DNA of 64,000 nt. Origin: Caballeronia temeraria (GTDB lineage: Bacteria; Pseudomonadota; Gammaproteobacteria; Burkholderiales; Burkholderiaceae). The DNA lies in the NCBI RefSeq assembly GCF_001544795.2, contig NZ_FCOI02000001.1, positions 124,001 to 188,000 on the forward strand, given 5' to 3'. The notes below the pieces were generated by a model, which was not told the DNA's origin, searched no databases, and was given only the letters and a program-made list of their open reading frames with translations. Positions 35,489-46,471 of this stretch are shown piece by piece. The position numbers and the translations under genes are program-made. Position 1 is the first letter of the stretch; each line of letters opens with the position of its first letter.

Positions 35489-35637
35489 GAGCGCGCTTTT
35501 CGTACCGCAGTTTTTACCTTGTCTGTGCGTCAACGCACGGCTATCGTGCGGGCGAGATGGTCTAGTTCCGTTTCAACGAAACTAAACCGGGCGGTGCGCG
35601 CCTTCGGGACGCCGCTGCACCGACATAAGGAGGCGAC

Positions 35638-37215
35638 GTGAAACGAGGACTGCATACGTTCATCGGGCTCGCGCTCGTCGTTTTTCTGTCCTGGCCCGAT
35701 ACATCGCATTATTTCGCGCAGGGGGTCATCACGTCCGCGCCGTGGACCGGAACATGGGCCGCCGCGCCCGACGTCACGGCGGATCCCGGCTTCAACAATC
35801 AGACGATTCGTCACGTCGTGCATACGAGCATCGGCGGCACGGCAGCGCGTCTGACGTTTTCCAACCTCTTCGGCACGAAGCCGGTCACGCTCGGCGACGT
35901 GCACATTGCCCGGCGTGCGAGCGGCGCGCGGACGATCGCCGGTACCGACAAGGCCGCGACCTTCAACGGCCAGCCGTACGTGACGATTCCCGTCGGCGGC
36001 ACCGTGCAGACCGACCCGATCCCGTTCCAGGTGCCGGCGCTCGCCGATATCGCCGTGAGTTTCCACATTCCATCGCAGACGCCGCCGCGATCGACCGGGC
36101 ATGTCGAAGGCTTGCAGGACAACTGGATCGCACCGGGCGACGTCAGCGCGGACCCGGCGTTCACGGGCGGCGTCGTGAACGCGGCGGGCGAGCAGTCTTA
36201 CTATTTCCTCACCAATCTCGATGTGATGAACGCCGCCGCGACGGGCGCCGTGGTCACGTTCGGCGCGTCGATCACGGACGGATTCGCGTCGACGCCCAAC
36301 ACGAACCGCCGCTGGCCGAACCGGCTCGCGGAGCGGCTGATCCGCTCGGGCATGACGGTCGGCGTGCTGAATCAAGGCATCAGCGGCAACGATTTCTTCA
36401 CCAACGGCTCGGGGCAGGCCGGGCTGACGCGCTTCGCCCGCGACGTGCTCTCGCAGCCCAACGTGAAGTGGGTGATCGTCTCCGATGACGCGGTCAACAA
36501 TCTCATCAGCGGCAATCCGCCGAGCGCGCAGCAGCTCATCGCTGCGTATCAGCAACTGGTTCAGCAGACGGCGGCGGCGAAAGTCGGTCTGATCTGCTCG
36601 ACGCTCACGCCATTCGAAGGTCTGGACGAGTGGACGCCGGACATCGAGAACACGCGCCAGACGGTGAATGCCTACCTGCGCACGAAGGAAAGCGGCTGCG
36701 ACGCCGTGCTCGATCAGGCCGCCGCGCTGGGCGATCCGGCCGGTTCGAGCGGCTCGACCGCGTTCGCGCGCGCCTACAACAGCGGCGACGATCTGCATCC
36801 GGACGATGCCGGCATGCAGGCGATCGCCAATGCCGTCGATCTGAGCTGGTTCGCCGCGCTGCCGCCGATCAACGCGCCGACGGCGTGCGGGCGCATCGCG
36901 ATGGGCGAAGGTCTGGCGCAAGGCCAATCGCTCGCCGCGTGCAGCGGGAACGTGCAAGTGAACGTGCGGGGCGACGGCTATCTCGTCGCGGTGAAGAATG
37001 GCGCGACGATCTGGTCATCGCAGGTGAGCGGCACGCCGGGCGCCGAAGTCCGCATGCAGGAGGACGGCAATCTCGCCATGTACGACAACAACGGCGCGAT
37101 GGTCTGGCAGACGCACACGTCGGGCAATCCGGGCGCTTACGCGTACATCCTGCCGAACGGCTATCTCGTCATTTTTTCGGCGGATGGCACGGCGCTGTGG
37201 TCGAGTCAGGGCTGA
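35638..37215 (+). CDS. Secreted SGNH/GDSL hydrolase with C-terminal bulb-lectin-like domain
   Basis: The product is 525 residues from a GTG with an AAGGAGG site. There is a signal peptide (FIGLALVVFLSWPDTSHYFAQG). A beta-rich region (about 35-190) is followed by an SGNH hydrolase domain. Its nucleophile block reads TFGASITDG, so the usual Asp before Ser is Ala. Block II is VLNQGISGNDF, and the Asp/His block is DLHPDDAGM. Residues about 415-525 look like a B-lectin domain with repeated beta-strands (GDGYLVAVKNGATIWSS, EDGNLAMYDNNGAMVWQT, NGYLVIFSADGTALWSS), each ending in a Trp strand. It probably deacylates or deacetylates an extracellular glycan. It stands alone and could be a further substrate of the secretion system. 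Confidence 0.85.
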   Translation: MKRGLHTFIGLALVVFLSWPDTSHYFAQGVITSAPWTGTWAAAPDVTADPGFNNQTIRHVVHTSIGGTAARLTFSNLFGTKPVTLGDVHIARRASGARTIAGTDKAATFNGQPYVTIPVGGTVQTDPIPFQVPALADIAVSFHIPSQTPPRSTGHVEGLQDNWIAPGDVSADPAFTGGVVNAAGEQSYYFLTNLDVMNAAATGAVVTFGASITDGFASTPNTNRRWPNRLAERLIRSGMTVGVLNQGISGNDFFTNGSGQAGLTRFARDVLSQPNVKWVIVSDDAVNNLISGNPPSAQQLIAAYQQLVQQTAAAKVGLICSTLTPFEGLDEWTPDIENTRQTVNAYLRTKESGCDAVLDQAAALGDPAGSSGSTAFARAYNSGDDLHPDDAGMQAIANAVDLSWFAALPPINAPTACGRIAMGEGLAQGQSLAACSGNVQVNVRGDGYLVAVKNGATIWSSQVSGTPGAEVRMQEDGNLAMYDNNGAMVWQTHTSGNPGAYAYILPNGYLVIFSADGTALWSSQG

Positions 37216-37219
37216 GCGA

Positions 37220-37543
37220 TCAGTACGTGGGAACCGACGGATCGACCTGACGCGACCATGCGTCGATGCCGCCGTACAGATTGAACGTCTTCGTGAAGCC
37301 GCGCGATTCCAGGAACATCGCGACCTGTGCGCTGCGTGCGCCGTGATGGCAGATGCAGACGATCTGCGCTTCGTCGTCGAGTTCCTCGCTGCGCGCGGGG
37401 ATGTCGCGCATCGGAATCGACACGATGTTGTCCATCTTCGCCGTCTGGATTTCCCACGGCTCGCGCACGTCGAGCAGAACGGGAGCGGGGCGCGAGGAAT
37501 CCGCGAGCCACGCGGCGAGTTCGGGTGCAGTCAGGTTTTGCAT
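37220..37543 (-). CDS. Single-domain rhodanese (sulfurtransferase)
   Basis: The product is 107 residues, the usual size of GlpE/PspE-type rhodaneses. It has VLLDVREPWE and the active-site loop CHHGARSAQVA with the catalytic Cys, ending in FNLYGGIDAWS. It would carry sulfur as a persulfide in the cytoplasm. The ATG at 37543 (MQNLTAPELAAW) fits the family; 14 more residues from 37585 are unlikely. It lies 54 bases downstream of the pcm gene on the same strand, and the two may be co-transcribed. Confidence 0.93.
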   Translation of the reverse strand: MQNLTAPELAAWLADSSRPAPVLLDVREPWEIQTAKMDNIVSIPMRDIPARSEELDDEAQIVCICHHGARSAQVAMFLESRGFTKTFNLYGGIDAWSRQVDPSVPTY

Positions 37544-37597
37544 GGAGATTCCGGCAAGATGCGCGACGCCGGACACGGCCGGCATCGCACTTTCAGC

Positions 37598-38251
37598 TTA
37601 GAACTTGAACTGCGACGGATGCACCGCGTTCTTGAGCGGCGCGACGAGCGTTTCGAACACGTCCGACACGCGGAACTGCTTTTCGTCCACGCGCGTGATG
37701 ATCTGCGCCTTCATGATCGGCGCCGCGCCGACGAACGCCGCGATGCGCCCGCCGATCTTCAGTTGCTCCAGAAATTCCTGCGGCATGACCGGCAGCCCGC
37801 CCGACACGCAGATCACGTCGTAGGGCGCGCCCTGATCCCAGCCGAGCGCGCCGTCGCCGGTGATCACTTCGACGTTCGTCACGCCGTTCGCCGCGAGGTT
37901 CTGCTTCGCGAAATCCGCCAGTTCCGGCGAGATTTCGACCGTCGTCACGCTGCGCCCGCGATGCGCGAGCAGTGCCGCCATGTAGCCCGAGCCGGCGCCG
38001 ATTTCCAGCACCGTTTCGCCCTTGTGAATCGCGAGCTCCTGCAGGACGCGCGCTTCCACCTTGGGCGAGAGCATGCGCTCGCCGCCGGGCAGCGGGATTT
38101 CGAGGTCCGCGAAAGCGATGTTGCGATACGCGGCGGGAACGAAGTTCTCGCGCTTGACGATCGCGAGCAGATTCAGCACGTCCTGGTCCAGCACTTCCCA
38201 CGGACGAATCTGTTGCTCGATCATGTTGAAACGCGCTTGCTCGATGTTCAT
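37598..38251 (-). CDS. pcm: Protein-L-isoaspartate O-methyltransferase
   Basis: The product is 217 residues. It methylates isoaspartyl residues in aged proteins so that they can revert. It carries motif I VLEIGAGSGYMAALLA and the pre-motif PLPGGERMLSPKVEARVLQEL typical of this family. Motif II reads YDVICVSGGLPVMP. The start at 38251 lacks a clear ribosome binding site, but the N-terminus MNIEQARFNMIEQQIRPW is normal for the subfamily. It is probably the first gene of a unit with the rhodanese. Confidence 0.93.
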   Translation of the reverse strand: MNIEQARFNMIEQQIRPWEVLDQDVLNLLAIVKRENFVPAAYRNIAFADLEIPLPGGERMLSPKVEARVLQELAIHKGETVLEIGAGSGYMAALLAHRGRSVTTVEISPELADFAKQNLAANGVTNVEVITGDGALGWDQGAPYDVICVSGGLPVMPQEFLEQLKIGGRIAAFVGAAPIMKAQIITRVDEKQFRVSDVFETLVAPLKNAVHPSQFKF

Positions 38252-38382
38252 ATTCTGTGTGCGTGATGGCGACCGGAGCGGGCTGCATCGCGGCCGGATG
38301 CGGGGCTAGAAAACTACGCGATTGTAGCAAATGGAAGGGTTTTCCCGCCTGGTTCGCGCACGGCGCGCTTGCGGTTCATCGG

Positions 38383-39003
38383 CTAATGCGGCAGGCGGAT
38401 ATCGAACTTGAAGGTGATGAGCCGCGCGATCAGGATGAACGCCGTCGAAATCAGCACGTTGTAGATCGTGTCGACCTCCAGCCGCTCGAGTCCCAGATAG
38501 ATCCAGCAGCCGGCGAACGCGCAGACCGCGTACGGGCGCGAATCGCGCAGGATCAGCGGAATCTCGTTGCAGAGCACGTCGCGCAGGACGCCGCCGAACA
38601 CGCCGGTGACGACGCCCATCATCGTCGCGGTGAAGGCGGGCATCTGCGCATCGAGCGCGATCGACGTGCCCGACACGCTGAAGAGGCCCAGCCCGATGGC
38701 ATCGGTGACGAGCAGCGCGCGCTGGTCGAACAGGCGTGATGTGACGCGCAGGAAGATCGGCGCGAAGAGCGCCATCGCGAAGATGAATAGCACGTAGTCC
38801 TGATGCTCGACCCAGTAGAAAGGGCGGCGCGAGAGCAGCACGTCGCGCACCGTGCCGCCGCCGAACGCGGTCACGAGCGCGACGAGAAAGGCGCCGACGG
38901 CGTCGAGCCGGCGCTTGCGCGCTTCGATGAGTCCGGAGAAGGCGTACGCGAAAATCGCGAGCGCCTCCATGATGGTGATGGCGAAGGTGAGTCTAGGATG
39001 CAC
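38383..39003 (-). CDS. TRIC-type (UPF0126/YicG) membrane protein
   Basis: The product is 206 residues from a GTG at 39003; an ATG at 38970 would give 195. It has about seven membrane helices in two similar halves. Each half has the family loop: AFGGGTVRDVLL in the first and VFGGVLRDVLCNEIP in the second. Bacterial members are trimeric cation channel homologues of the TRIC family; the ion is not known here. The GTG lies within the end of the upstream Smr-domain gene (11-base overlap), so the two are probably coupled. Confidence 0.9.
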   Translation of the reverse strand: MHPRLTFAITIMEALAIFAYAFSGLIEARKRRLDAVGAFLVALVTAFGGGTVRDVLLSRRPFYWVEHQDYVLFIFAMALFAPIFLRVTSRLFDQRALLVTDAIGLGLFSVSGTSIALDAQMPAFTATMMGVVTGVFGGVLRDVLCNEIPLILRDSRPYAVCAFAGCWIYLGLERLEVDTIYNVLISTAFILIARLITFKFDIRLPH

Positions 39004-39832
39004 TGTCCGGCCTCGGATCGTGGTTCTTGCCGAGGCTCCGGTCCTGCGGCTCGTCCTGCGGATGATTGTGATGACGCGGCACGCCGCCCGGCTGCAACAG
39101 CACGAGCACCGCGCCCGCGCCGCCGTCGTGCGGACGCGCCTGACAGAACGCGATCACTTCCGACTTCTGCACGAGCCACGCGCGCACCTTGCCCTTGAGC
39201 ACCGGTTCCTTGCCGATGGAGCCGAGTCCCTTCCCGTGAATCACGCGCAGACAGCGCAGCCCGCGCTTCACCGATTCGCGGATGAACTCCGCGAGCGCCT
39301 CGCGCGCTTCCTCGCGGCGCATGCCGTGCAGATCGAGCTGCGCCTGCACGACCCACGCGCCGCGCCGCAGCTTCCTGACGACTTCCTGGCTGATGCCGGG
39401 ACGGCAGAAAGACAGCGTTTCGTCGATATCGAGCAGGCTTTCGGGATCGTATTCGTCGGAGAGCGCCTCCTGCAGCACGGCTTCTTCGTCGCGGCGGCTT
39501 TGCAGCGGCTCGGGCGCCGGCGGCACCCGTGTCATGGTCGTGCGCGGCGGCGTCTTGAGCGGCTCGATGTCGCCGATCGCGCGACGGAACTCGTCGGCAT
39601 CCGCGACGGCTTCGCGTTCGGCGCGCGCCGCCGCGACGCGCTGCACTTCGCGTTTTTCGGCGTCGGCTTTCAGCGCGCTCTTCAGCGACGACAGACCCGA
39701 GAGCCCCTCGCGCTTCACGGCTGCGGCGACGTCGCGGGCATCGACCGGCTTGCCTTGCGCGGGCGCCGCCGGGCGCGGCGCTTCCGTGCGCCGGACTTTC
39801 GGTTCGTTGGGGTGAGGGAGATTCTTCGGCAT
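38993..39832 (-). CDS. Smr-domain protein
   Basis: The product is 279 residues. The first 160 are charged and Pro/Ala/Arg-rich, likely disordered. A C-terminal Smr domain follows, with LDLHGMRREEAREALAEF and RVIHGKGLGS, the two marks of the fold. Smr domains act as nucleases on DNA or RNA; some members act on stalled ribosomes. After the domain there is a His/Pro-rich tail. The ATG at 39832 (MPKNLPHPNEPKVRR) is the usual start; the one at 39892 is an extension without support. Its end overlaps the TRIC gene. Confidence 0.88.
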   Translation of the reverse strand: MPKNLPHPNEPKVRRTEAPRPAAPAQGKPVDARDVAAAVKREGLSGLSSLKSALKADAEKREVQRVAAARAEREAVADADEFRRAIGDIEPLKTPPRTTMTRVPPAPEPLQSRRDEEAVLQEALSDEYDPESLLDIDETLSFCRPGISQEVVRKLRRGAWVVQAQLDLHGMRREEAREALAEFIRESVKRGLRCLRVIHGKGLGSIGKEPVLKGKVRAWLVQKSEVIAFCQARPHDGGAGAVLVLLQPGGVPRHHNHPQDEPQDRSLGKNHDPRPDSAS

Positions 39833-39950
39833 CGTTCGGCCAGCGGAAAGATCGGAGACGGGACTCGACGCGCGGCGCGCCGATTGTGCCACGCGCGCGC
39901 GGCGCGCCGCATGCCGTCGAGCGAAACGACGGCCTGCGCGAGCAGAAACG

Positions 39951-39982
39951 AAAACGGGCCGGCGGTGTGAACCGTGGCCCGT
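39951..39982 (-). terminator. Rho-independent terminator of trxB
   Basis: A 7-bp outer stem (39954-39960 with 39976-39982) with an inner CGGT/ACCG helix is followed by four T on the minus strand, about 55 bases after the trxB stop. Confidence 0.7.
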
Positions 39983-40037
39983 CGTTACTGGATTCTAGCG
40001 GCTCGCCACGCCGGACCGCGCCCGGATGAAAGTCCGA

Positions 40038-41363
<1,326 letters not shown>

Positions 41364-43679
41364 ATGGCCAAAGCTACTTATTCCGCGAGCCCGCAGGCAT
41401 TGCCGCACCGCATGTCGCGACTCTTCACCGAGATTCGCTGGATTCTCCAGGTCGCACTCGGGCTCTTCCTCGTCATGGCGCTGCTTTCGTACAGCCGCAA
41501 GGACCCGAGCTGGACCCACGCGGTCAGCGTCGATCACTTCGCGAACTGGGCGGGGCGCGTCGGCGCGTACACGTCGGACATCCTGCTGCTCCTGTTCGGG
41601 CTGTCCTCGTACTGGCTGATCGTGCTGCTCGCGCGGCGCATCATCGCGAATTATCGAAAGATCACGCTGCCGCCCGTCGTCGATGAAGACGCGCCGAAAG
41701 ATCGCACCTGGCTCGCCGAAGCGTTCGCGTTCGTGCTCGTGCTGCTCGCAAGCGACGGCATCGAGGCGCTGCGCATGTGGTCGCTCAAGGTGCAGTTGCC
41801 GCGCGCGCCAGGCGGCGTCGTCGGCGATGTCGTCGCGCGTCATGTGTCGCATGCGCTGGGCTTCACCGGCGCGACCCTCTTTCTGCTGATCGCGCTCGCG
41901 ATCGGACTTTCGCTCTATTTCCGCTTCTCGTGGCTGTCGGTGTGCGAGAAGGCGGGCGACGCCATCCTCAACGCGATCACCGGCGCGCAACTGCGCCGCG
42001 AGGCCGGACGCGACCGCAAGCTCGGCGAGGCGGCTGCCGTCAAGCGCGAAGGCAAGGTCGTGCGCTCGCGCGAAAAGAGCGAAGAGCACGAGCCGGTGAT
42101 GATCGTGCCCGCCGCGCCCGCGCCCGCGCGCTCCGAACGCGCCGAGAAGGAAAAGCAGGTGCCGCTCTTCAAGGATCTGCCGGGCGATTCCACCTTGCCG
42201 CCGCTCGCGCTGCTCGATCCGCCGCCGAAGACGCAGGAAACCATCGCCGCCGATACGCTCGAATACACGTCGCGTCTCATCGAAAAGAAGCTGAAGGATT
42301 TCGGCGTCGAGGTGAGCGTGGTCGCCGCGTATCCGGGGCCGGTCGTCACGCGCTACGAAATCGAGCCGGCGACGGGCGTGAAGGGCAGTCAGATCGTCGG
42401 GCTTGCGAAGGATCTCGCGCGTTCGCTGTCGCTCGTGTCGATTCGCGTGGTCGAGACGATTCCGGGCAAGAATTTCATGGCGCTCGAATTGCCGAACCAG
42501 CGCCGTCAGACGGTCAAGCTCTCCGAAATTCTCGGCTCCGAGGTCTATGCGAACGGCGCGTCGCCGCTGACGATGGGCCTCGGCAAGGACATCGGCGGCA
42601 ATCCGGTCTGCGCCGATCTCGCGAAGATGCCGCACTTGCTGGTCGCGGGCACGACGGGTTCGGGCAAGTCCGTCGGCATCAACGCGATGATCCTCTCGCT
42701 CTTGTACAAGGCGAGCGCGGATCAGGTGCGGCTCATCCTCATCGATCCGAAGATGCTCGAAATGAGCGTCTACGAAGGCATTCCTCATTTGCTGTGCCCG
42801 GTCGTCACCGACATGCGGCAGGCGGGCCACGCGCTCAACTGGGCGGTCGCCGAAATGGAGCGCCGCTACAAGCTCATGAGCAAGATGGGCGTGCGCAATC
42901 TCGCGAGCTTCAACACGAAGATCGACGAAGCGAAGAAGCGCGACGAAAAGATTCCGAACCCGTTCAGCCTCACGCCCGACGAACCGGAGCCGCTCACGCG
43001 CCTGCCGAACATCGTCGTCGTGATCGACGAGTTGGCCGATCTGATGATGGTCGTCGGCAAGAAGGTCGAAGAGCTGATCGCGCGCATCGCACAGAAGGCG
43101 CGCGCGGCGGGCATCCATTTGATTCTCGCGACGCAGCGTCCTTCCGTCGATGTGATCACCGGCCTCATCAAGGCCAACGTGCCGACGCGCATGGCGTTCC
43201 AGGTGTCGTCGAAGATCGATTCGCGCACGATTCTCGATCAGCAGGGCGCGGAATCGCTGCTCGGCATGGGCGACATGCTCTATCTGCCGCCAGGCTCGGG
43301 CTTGCCGGTGCGCGTGCACGGCGCGTTCGTGTCGGATGAGGAAGTGCATCGCGTCGTCGACAAGCTGAAGGAGCAGGGCGAGCCGAACTATATCGAAGGC
43401 ATTCTGGAAGGCGGCCTCGCGGGCGATGGCGATGAAGGCTCGGCGGGCGCGGGCGGAACCGGCGGCGCCGATGGCGAGTCCGACCCTCTGTACGATCAGG
43501 CGGTCGAGGTCGTCATCAAGAACCGTCGCGCGTCGATTTCGCTCGTGCAGCGGCACTTGCGCATCGGCTATAACCGCGCGGCGCGTCTGCTCGAACAGAT
43601 GGAGAACTCGGGGCTCGTCTCGGCGATGTCGTCGAACGGCAACCGCGAAATCCTCACGCCGGCGCGCGACGCGGAATGA
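41364..43679 (+). CDS. ftsK: DNA translocase FtsK
   Basis: The product is 771 residues. It pumps DNA at the division site and activates XerCD recombination at dif. There are four N-terminal membrane helices ([67 protein letters not shown]). A short linker of about 100 residues follows, then the RecA-like motor with Walker [11 protein letters not shown] and Walker [15 protein letters not shown]. The C-terminal gamma domain for DNA reading is present ([20 protein letters not shown]). The linker is short compared with Escherichia coli FtsK. The ATG at 41364 ([13 protein letters not shown]) is preferred to 41238. lolA follows after 25 bases. Confidence 0.96.
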   Translation: MAKATYSASPQALPHRMSRLFTEIRWILQVALGLFLVMALLSYSRKDPSWTHAVSVDHFANWAGRVGAYTSDILLLLFGLSSYWLIVLLARRIIANYRKITLPPVVDEDAPKDRTWLAEAFAFVLVLLASDGIEALRMWSLKVQLPRAPGGVVGDVVARHVSHALGFTGATLFLLIALAIGLSLYFRFSWLSVCEKAGDAILNAITGAQLRREAGRDRKLGEAAAVKREGKVVRSREKSEEHEPVMIVPAAPAPARSERAEKEKQVPLFKDLPGDSTLPPLALLDPPPKTQETIAADTLEYTSRLIEKKLKDFGVEVSVVAAYPGPVVTRYEIEPATGVKGSQIVGLAKDLARSLSLVSIRVVETIPGKNFMALELPNQRRQTVKLSEILGSEVYANGASPLTMGLGKDIGGNPVCADLAKMPHLLVAGTTGSGKSVGINAMILSLLYKASADQVRLILIDPKMLEMSVYEGIPHLLCPVVTDMRQAGHALNWAVAEMERRYKLMSKMGVRNLASFNTKIDEAKKRDEKIPNPFSLTPDEPEPLTRLPNIVVVIDELADLMMVVGKKVEELIARIAQKARAAGIHLILATQRPSVDVITGLIKANVPTRMAFQVSSKIDSRTILDQQGAESLLGMGDMLYLPPGSGLPVRVHGAFVSDEEVHRVVDKLKEQGEPNYIEGILEGGLAGDGDEGSAGAGGTGGADGESDPLYDQAVEVVIKNRRASISLVQRHLRIGYNRAARLLEQMENSGLVSAMSSNGNREILTPARDAE

Positions 43680-43704
43680 CGCGCGTCATATGGAGAACAT
43701 ACGC

Positions 43705-44385
43705 ATGAAGCAGTTTACGGGGCGCAATTTGATCAAGGTATTCGGCACGACGCTCGTTTCGGCGTCGATGCTTTTCGCATCGCACGCATTCGCGAGCGGC
43801 ACGGAGCAACTGAAGGCGTTCGTGTCGCAGGTTCACGCGGCGCGCGGCGATTTCACGCAGCAGGAAATCAAGGCGCCGGGCAAGGCAAACAACGGCGCGA
43901 CATCGACGCAAGTGCCGACGAAGGGCCAGACCTCCAGCGGCACCTTCATGTTCGCACGGCCGGGCAAGTTCATCTGGTCGTATCAGAAGCCGTATTCGCA
44001 AATCCTTCAGGCCGACGGCAACAAGCTCTACGTCTACGACAAGGATCTGAATCAGGTCACGGTGCGTACGCTCGGCGGCGCGCTCGGCGCGAGCCCGGCG
44101 GCGATTCTCTTCGGCAGCAACGATCTGGAGAAGAACTTCAACCTGCGCGATGCGGGCGAGAAGGGCGGCATCGACTGGCTCGAACTTACGCCTAAGGCGA
44201 AGGACACGCAGTTCGAAACGGTCGGCATCGGCTTCAAGGACGGCAACCTCCAGGCGATGGAACTGCACGACGTGTTCGGCAACGTCACGCTGCTGACGTT
44301 CTCGAACATCCAGAAGAATCCGCCGATGAAGAGCGATACCTTCAAGTTCACCGTGCCGAAGGGCGCGGACGTGATCAACGGTTGA
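43705..44385 (+). CDS. lolA: Outer-membrane lipoprotein carrier LolA
   Basis: The product is 226 residues with a signal peptide ([19 protein letters not shown]). It ferries lipoproteins across the periplasm from LolCDE to LolB. The fold is recognisable from [31 protein letters not shown] and [14 protein letters not shown]. The ATG at 43705 follows TGGAG at a good distance; one at 43690 would add five residues. It lies close behind ftsK, a common arrangement, and is probably co-transcribed with it. Confidence 0.95.
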   Translation: MKQFTGRNLIKVFGTTLVSASMLFASHAFASGTEQLKAFVSQVHAARGDFTQQEIKAPGKANNGATSTQVPTKGQTSSGTFMFARPGKFIWSYQKPYSQILQADGNKLYVYDKDLNQVTVRTLGGALGASPAAILFGSNDLEKNFNLRDAGEKGGIDWLELTPKAKDTQFETVGIGFKDGNLQAMELHDVFGNVTLLTFSNIQKNPPMKSDTFKFTVPKGADVING

Positions 44386-44393
44386 TCCTCGAA

Positions 44394-44412
44394 GGGCGCG
44401 GCGACCGCGCCC
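44394..44412. terminator. Bidirectional stem-loop between lolA and the LysR gene
   Basis: A perfect 8-bp GC stem (44394-44401 with 44405-44412) with a 3-base loop lies in the 30-base gap between the two convergent genes. There is no long T-run. Confidence 0.55.
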
Positions 44413-44415
44413 TGT

Positions 44416-45327
44416 TCAGTCGATGGCCGCGTGCGCCGCGGCCATATCCTCCAGAAACGCCTCCACGATTTCGCGCTTTGCGCCGCTCGAACGCTGCGCG
44501 CGCGTGACCATCTGAAACGCGACGCGATAGCGCATCGCCTGCGGATTCAGCGGCGCGAGCAAGCCTTGCTTCACATATGGCGCCGCGAAGTGTTCCGGCA
44601 GATAGCCGAGATGCCGGCCCGACAGCACGAGCATCGCGACGGCCTCCATGTTGTCCGCGACCGCGCCAATATTACGTGGCGCAAGATCGCCGGCTTCGGG
44701 CAGCGGATAGCTGCGCCACGCCCAGTCGTGCTCGAACGCCTGCGCGATGCCGACGCGCCCCGCTTGCGCGAACAACGGATGCGCGCGCCCGCAATAGGCG
44801 AGCTGATCCTCCGCGAAGATTTCGACGTATTCGAGCGAAGGCACGCGATGCCAGAAATAGCCGATCGCCACCTGAATGCGCTCGGCCAGCAGCATCTCTT
44901 CGAGCTCGCCCGGCGAGCGCACGAGCACCGCGAGCCGCACGGATTCGTCGCGCTGCCGGAAACGCGCGATCGCCTGACTGACGCGCGCGTTCGCGCTGAC
45001 GGGCGTGTTGCCGATCATCCCGAGCGTGAGCGTGCCGACGAGCTTCTTGCCGACATTGCGCGCGGTCGAGTCGAAAGTATCGATGGCGGCGAGCAGCGTG
45101 CGGCACGCATCGACGAACTGCTCGCCGCGCGACGTGAGCGCAAAGCCGCCGCGCCCGCGCTCGCAAAGCCGGTAGCCGAGCCGCGTTTCGAGCGTCGCCA
45201 GTTGCGTGCTGATGGTCGGCTGGCCGACGTTGAGCGTGGCCTGCGCCGACGACACGCCGCCCGCATCGACGATGGCGAGAAACACGCGGATCAGCCGCAG
45301 ATCGAGGTCGGAAAGGTGCGTGAACAT
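44416..45327 (-). CDS. LysR-family transcriptional regulator
   Basis: The product is 303 residues. The N-terminal winged helix-turn-helix reads LDLRLIRVFLAIVDAGGVSS and NVGQPTISTQLATLETRLGY. A two-lobed effector domain follows (GTLTLGMIGNTPVS, ERIQVAIGYFWHRVPSLEY, VLSGRHLGYLP). The gene is divergent from the agmatinase-family gene, with 115 bases between them and a 20-base palindrome inside. The simplest idea is that it controls that gene and itself. The effector is unknown; the amidine or guanidine substrate of the neighbour is a candidate. Confidence 0.94.
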   Translation of the reverse strand: MFTHLSDLDLRLIRVFLAIVDAGGVSSAQATLNVGQPTISTQLATLETRLGYRLCERGRGGFALTSRGEQFVDACRTLLAAIDTFDSTARNVGKKLVGTLTLGMIGNTPVSANARVSQAIARFRQRDESVRLAVLVRSPGELEEMLLAERIQVAIGYFWHRVPSLEYVEIFAEDQLAYCGRAHPLFAQAGRVGIAQAFEHDWAWRSYPLPEAGDLAPRNIGAVADNMEAVAMLVLSGRHLGYLPEHFAAPYVKQGLLAPLNPQAMRYRVAFQMVTRAQRSSGAKREIVEAFLEDMAAAHAAID

Positions 45328-45340
45328 GGATGTGGGCGAT

Positions 45341-45360
45341 ACATCGATAAATATCGATGT
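45341..45360. promoter_or_regulatory. 20-base palindrome in the LysR / agmatinase gap (operator candidate)
   Basis: ACATCGATA-AA-TATCGATGT is a perfect inverted repeat with 9-bp arms. It lies 14 bases upstream of the LysR start and 83 bases upstream of the agmatinase-family start, in an AT-rich stretch. Confidence 0.65.
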
Positions 45361-45442
45361 TAAGGTATTTTCATCGCCATTTTATCTTTGCCGGAAAGCG
45401 GCTATTAATTGTCAGATCGACCACGAGCGGACATCCGACATC

Positions 45443-46468
45443 ATGAATACATCTTCTCCTTCCGCGCTCTTCGCGCCCGCCGAACACTTTGATTCGCATT
45501 TCCTCGAACAGCGCGCCGAGCGCCCGCAGCCGCTTTCGGGCAACCAGATGCCGCGCTGCGGCGGCATCACGACGATGATGCGTCTGCCGCACGTCCAGTC
45601 GGCCGAAGGGCTGGATGCGTGTTTCGTCGGCGTGCCGTTCGATCTCGGCACGTCGAACCGCACCGGCGCGCGCTTCGGGCCGCGTCAGGTGCGCAGCGAG
45701 TCGGTGCTGCTGCGCCCGTACAACATGGCGACGCGCGCCGCGCCGTTCGATTCGCTGCGCGTAGCCGATATCGGCGATGTGGCGATCAATCCGTACAACC
45801 TGCTCGATTCGATCGACCGTATCGAGCGCGCGTACCGCGAAATCCTGAAGCACGGCTGCAAGCCGCTCACGCTCGGCGGCGATCACACCATCGCGCTGCC
45901 GATCCTGCGCGCGATCCACGCGAAGCACGGCAAGGTCGGGCTGATTCATATCGACGCCCACGCGGACGTCAACGACACGATGTTCGGCGAGAAGATCGCG
46001 CACGGCACGCCGTTTCGCCGCGCGGTGGAAGAGGGCCTGCTCGATTGTTCGCGCGTCGTGCAGATCGGACTGCGCGGCACCGGATACGAAGCGGGCGACT
46101 TCGACTGGTGCCGCGAGCAGGGTTTTCGCGTCGTGCAGACGGAGGAATGCTGGAACAAGTCGCTCGCGCCCTTGATGGACGAAGTGCGCGCGCAGATGGG
46201 CGACGGACCGGTCTACATCACGTTCGATATCGACGGCATCGATCCCGCGTTCGCGCCCGGCACCGGTACGCCGGAAATCGCCGGGCTGACCGTGCCGCAG
46301 GCGCTGGAGATCGTGCGCGGGGCGCGCGGGCTGAACATCGTCGGCGCGGATCTCGTGGAAGTCGCGCCGCCTTACGATCCGTTCGGCACGACCGCGCTGC
46401 TTGGCGCGAACCTCGCGTTCGAGTTGCTGTGCGTGCTGCCGGGCGTGGAGTATCGCGCGGCTAAATAG
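45443..46468 (+). CDS. speB: Agmatinase/guanidinobutyrase-family ureohydrolase
   Basis: The product is 341 residues. Members remove urea from agmatine, guanidinobutyrate or related guanidino compounds using two manganese ions. The metal ligands are all visible: LGGDHTIALP, HIDAHADVND and ITFDIDGIDPAFAPGTGTPE. The length and the N-terminus (MNTSSPSALFAPAEHF) recall guanidinobutyrases as much as agmatinases, so the substrate, and thus the name speB or gbuA, is uncertain. It is divergent from a LysR gene and convergent with a permease gene only 3 bases away. Confidence 0.88.
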   Translation: MNTSSPSALFAPAEHFDSHFLEQRAERPQPLSGNQMPRCGGITTMMRLPHVQSAEGLDACFVGVPFDLGTSNRTGARFGPRQVRSESVLLRPYNMATRAAPFDSLRVADIGDVAINPYNLLDSIDRIERAYREILKHGCKPLTLGGDHTIALPILRAIHAKHGKVGLIHIDAHADVNDTMFGEKIAHGTPFRRAVEEGLLDCSRVVQIGLRGTGYEAGDFDWCREQGFRVVQTEECWNKSLAPLMDEVRAQMGDGPVYITFDIDGIDPAFAPGTGTPEIAGLTVPQALEIVRGARGLNIVGADLVEVAPPYDPFGTTALLGANLAFELLCVLPGVEYRAAK

Positions 46469-46471
46469 CCA

